Of a DNA stretch of 5,109 nt, positions 5,052 through 5,109 are shown piece after piece. The notes beneath the pieces are model-generated. The model was not told where the DNA came from and searched no databases. It saw only the letters and a program-made list of their open reading frames with translations. Location: NCBI GenBank assembly GCA_009705865.1, contig WLSJ01000115.1, positions 1 to 5,109 on the forward strand. The letters are read 5' to 3'. Origin of the DNA: Actinomycetota bacterium (GTDB lineage: Bacteria > Actinomycetota > Acidimicrobiia > Acidimicrobiales > Ilumatobacteraceae). A program made the position numbers and the translations under genes. Within the stretch, counting starts at the first letter, position 1. Every line of letters starts with the position of its first letter.

Positions 5052-5109
5052 ATGAACCTGAAGCCACTCGATGACCGCATCGTTGTCAAGCCAAGCGAAG
5101 CAGAGCAGA
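5052..5109 (+). CDS. groES: Co-chaperonin GroES, N-terminal start (partial, truncated by window edge)
   Basis: Nineteen codons are visible, reading M-N-L-K-P-L-D-D-R-I-V-V-K-P-S-E-A-E-Q. This matches the conserved GroES opening (M-x-[IL]-[KR]-P-L-x-D-R-[VI]-x-V-K). GroES forms the heptameric lid of the GroEL folding chamber in the cytosol. The mobile loop and the rest of the protein lie beyond the window. The start is fixed by the strong Shine-Dalgarno and the family N-terminus. The upstream CIRCE operator supports the identity independently. Whether groEL follows directly cannot be seen here. Confidence 0.95.
   Translation, partial: MNLKPLDDRIVVKPSEAEQ

Overview
The window is a compact, gene-dense bacterial chromosome segment of roughly 50% GC (estimated by eye). 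The gene order alr-tsaE-tsaB-rimI-tsaD, then groES with a CIRCE operator, is typical of Actinobacteria. Moderate GC, the dusB and maf neighbours and a small 'LPPVGWADVATK' coiled-coil membrane protein suggest an Acidimicrobiia-like or other aquatic actinobacterium. That lineage is an inference from context and was not tested.

Region 1 (1-4001, + strand) is a tightly overlapped operon. It opens with the 3' end of alr (alanine racemase, D-alanine for peptidoglycan). Next come tsaE, tsaB and tsaD, three of the four bacterial proteins that make t6A at position 37 of ANN-decoding tRNAs; tsaC is not in the window. rimI (ribosomal protein S18 N-acetyltransferase) lies between tsaB and tsaD. dusB (tRNA dihydrouridine synthase) closes the run. 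All five junctions are 4-base stop/start overlaps (GTGA once, ATGA four times), so translational coupling is likely and no internal promoter is needed.

Region 2 (3998-4321, - strand) holds one short convergent gene for a 107-residue protein with a conserved N-terminal motif, a coiled coil containing a recent heptad duplication, and a C-terminal membrane segment. Its stop codon overlaps the dusB stop.

Region 3 (4357-4932, + strand) is maf, a nucleotide pyrophosphatase, divergent from the small gene across only 35 bases. A normally conserved lysine appears to be glutamine here.

Region 4 (4933-5109) is the groES control region: a sigma-70-like promoter, a CIRCE operator (HrcA site) with one mismatch, a 7-bp hairpin in the leader, a strong Shine-Dalgarno and the first 19 codons of groES.

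Together these are housekeeping functions: tRNA and ribosome maturation, cell-wall precursor supply, nucleotide-pool sanitation and protein folding. I see no mobile element, CRISPR array, RNA gene or clear novel system. The least explained items are the small membrane coiled-coil gene, the Maf substitution and the structure of the groES leader.
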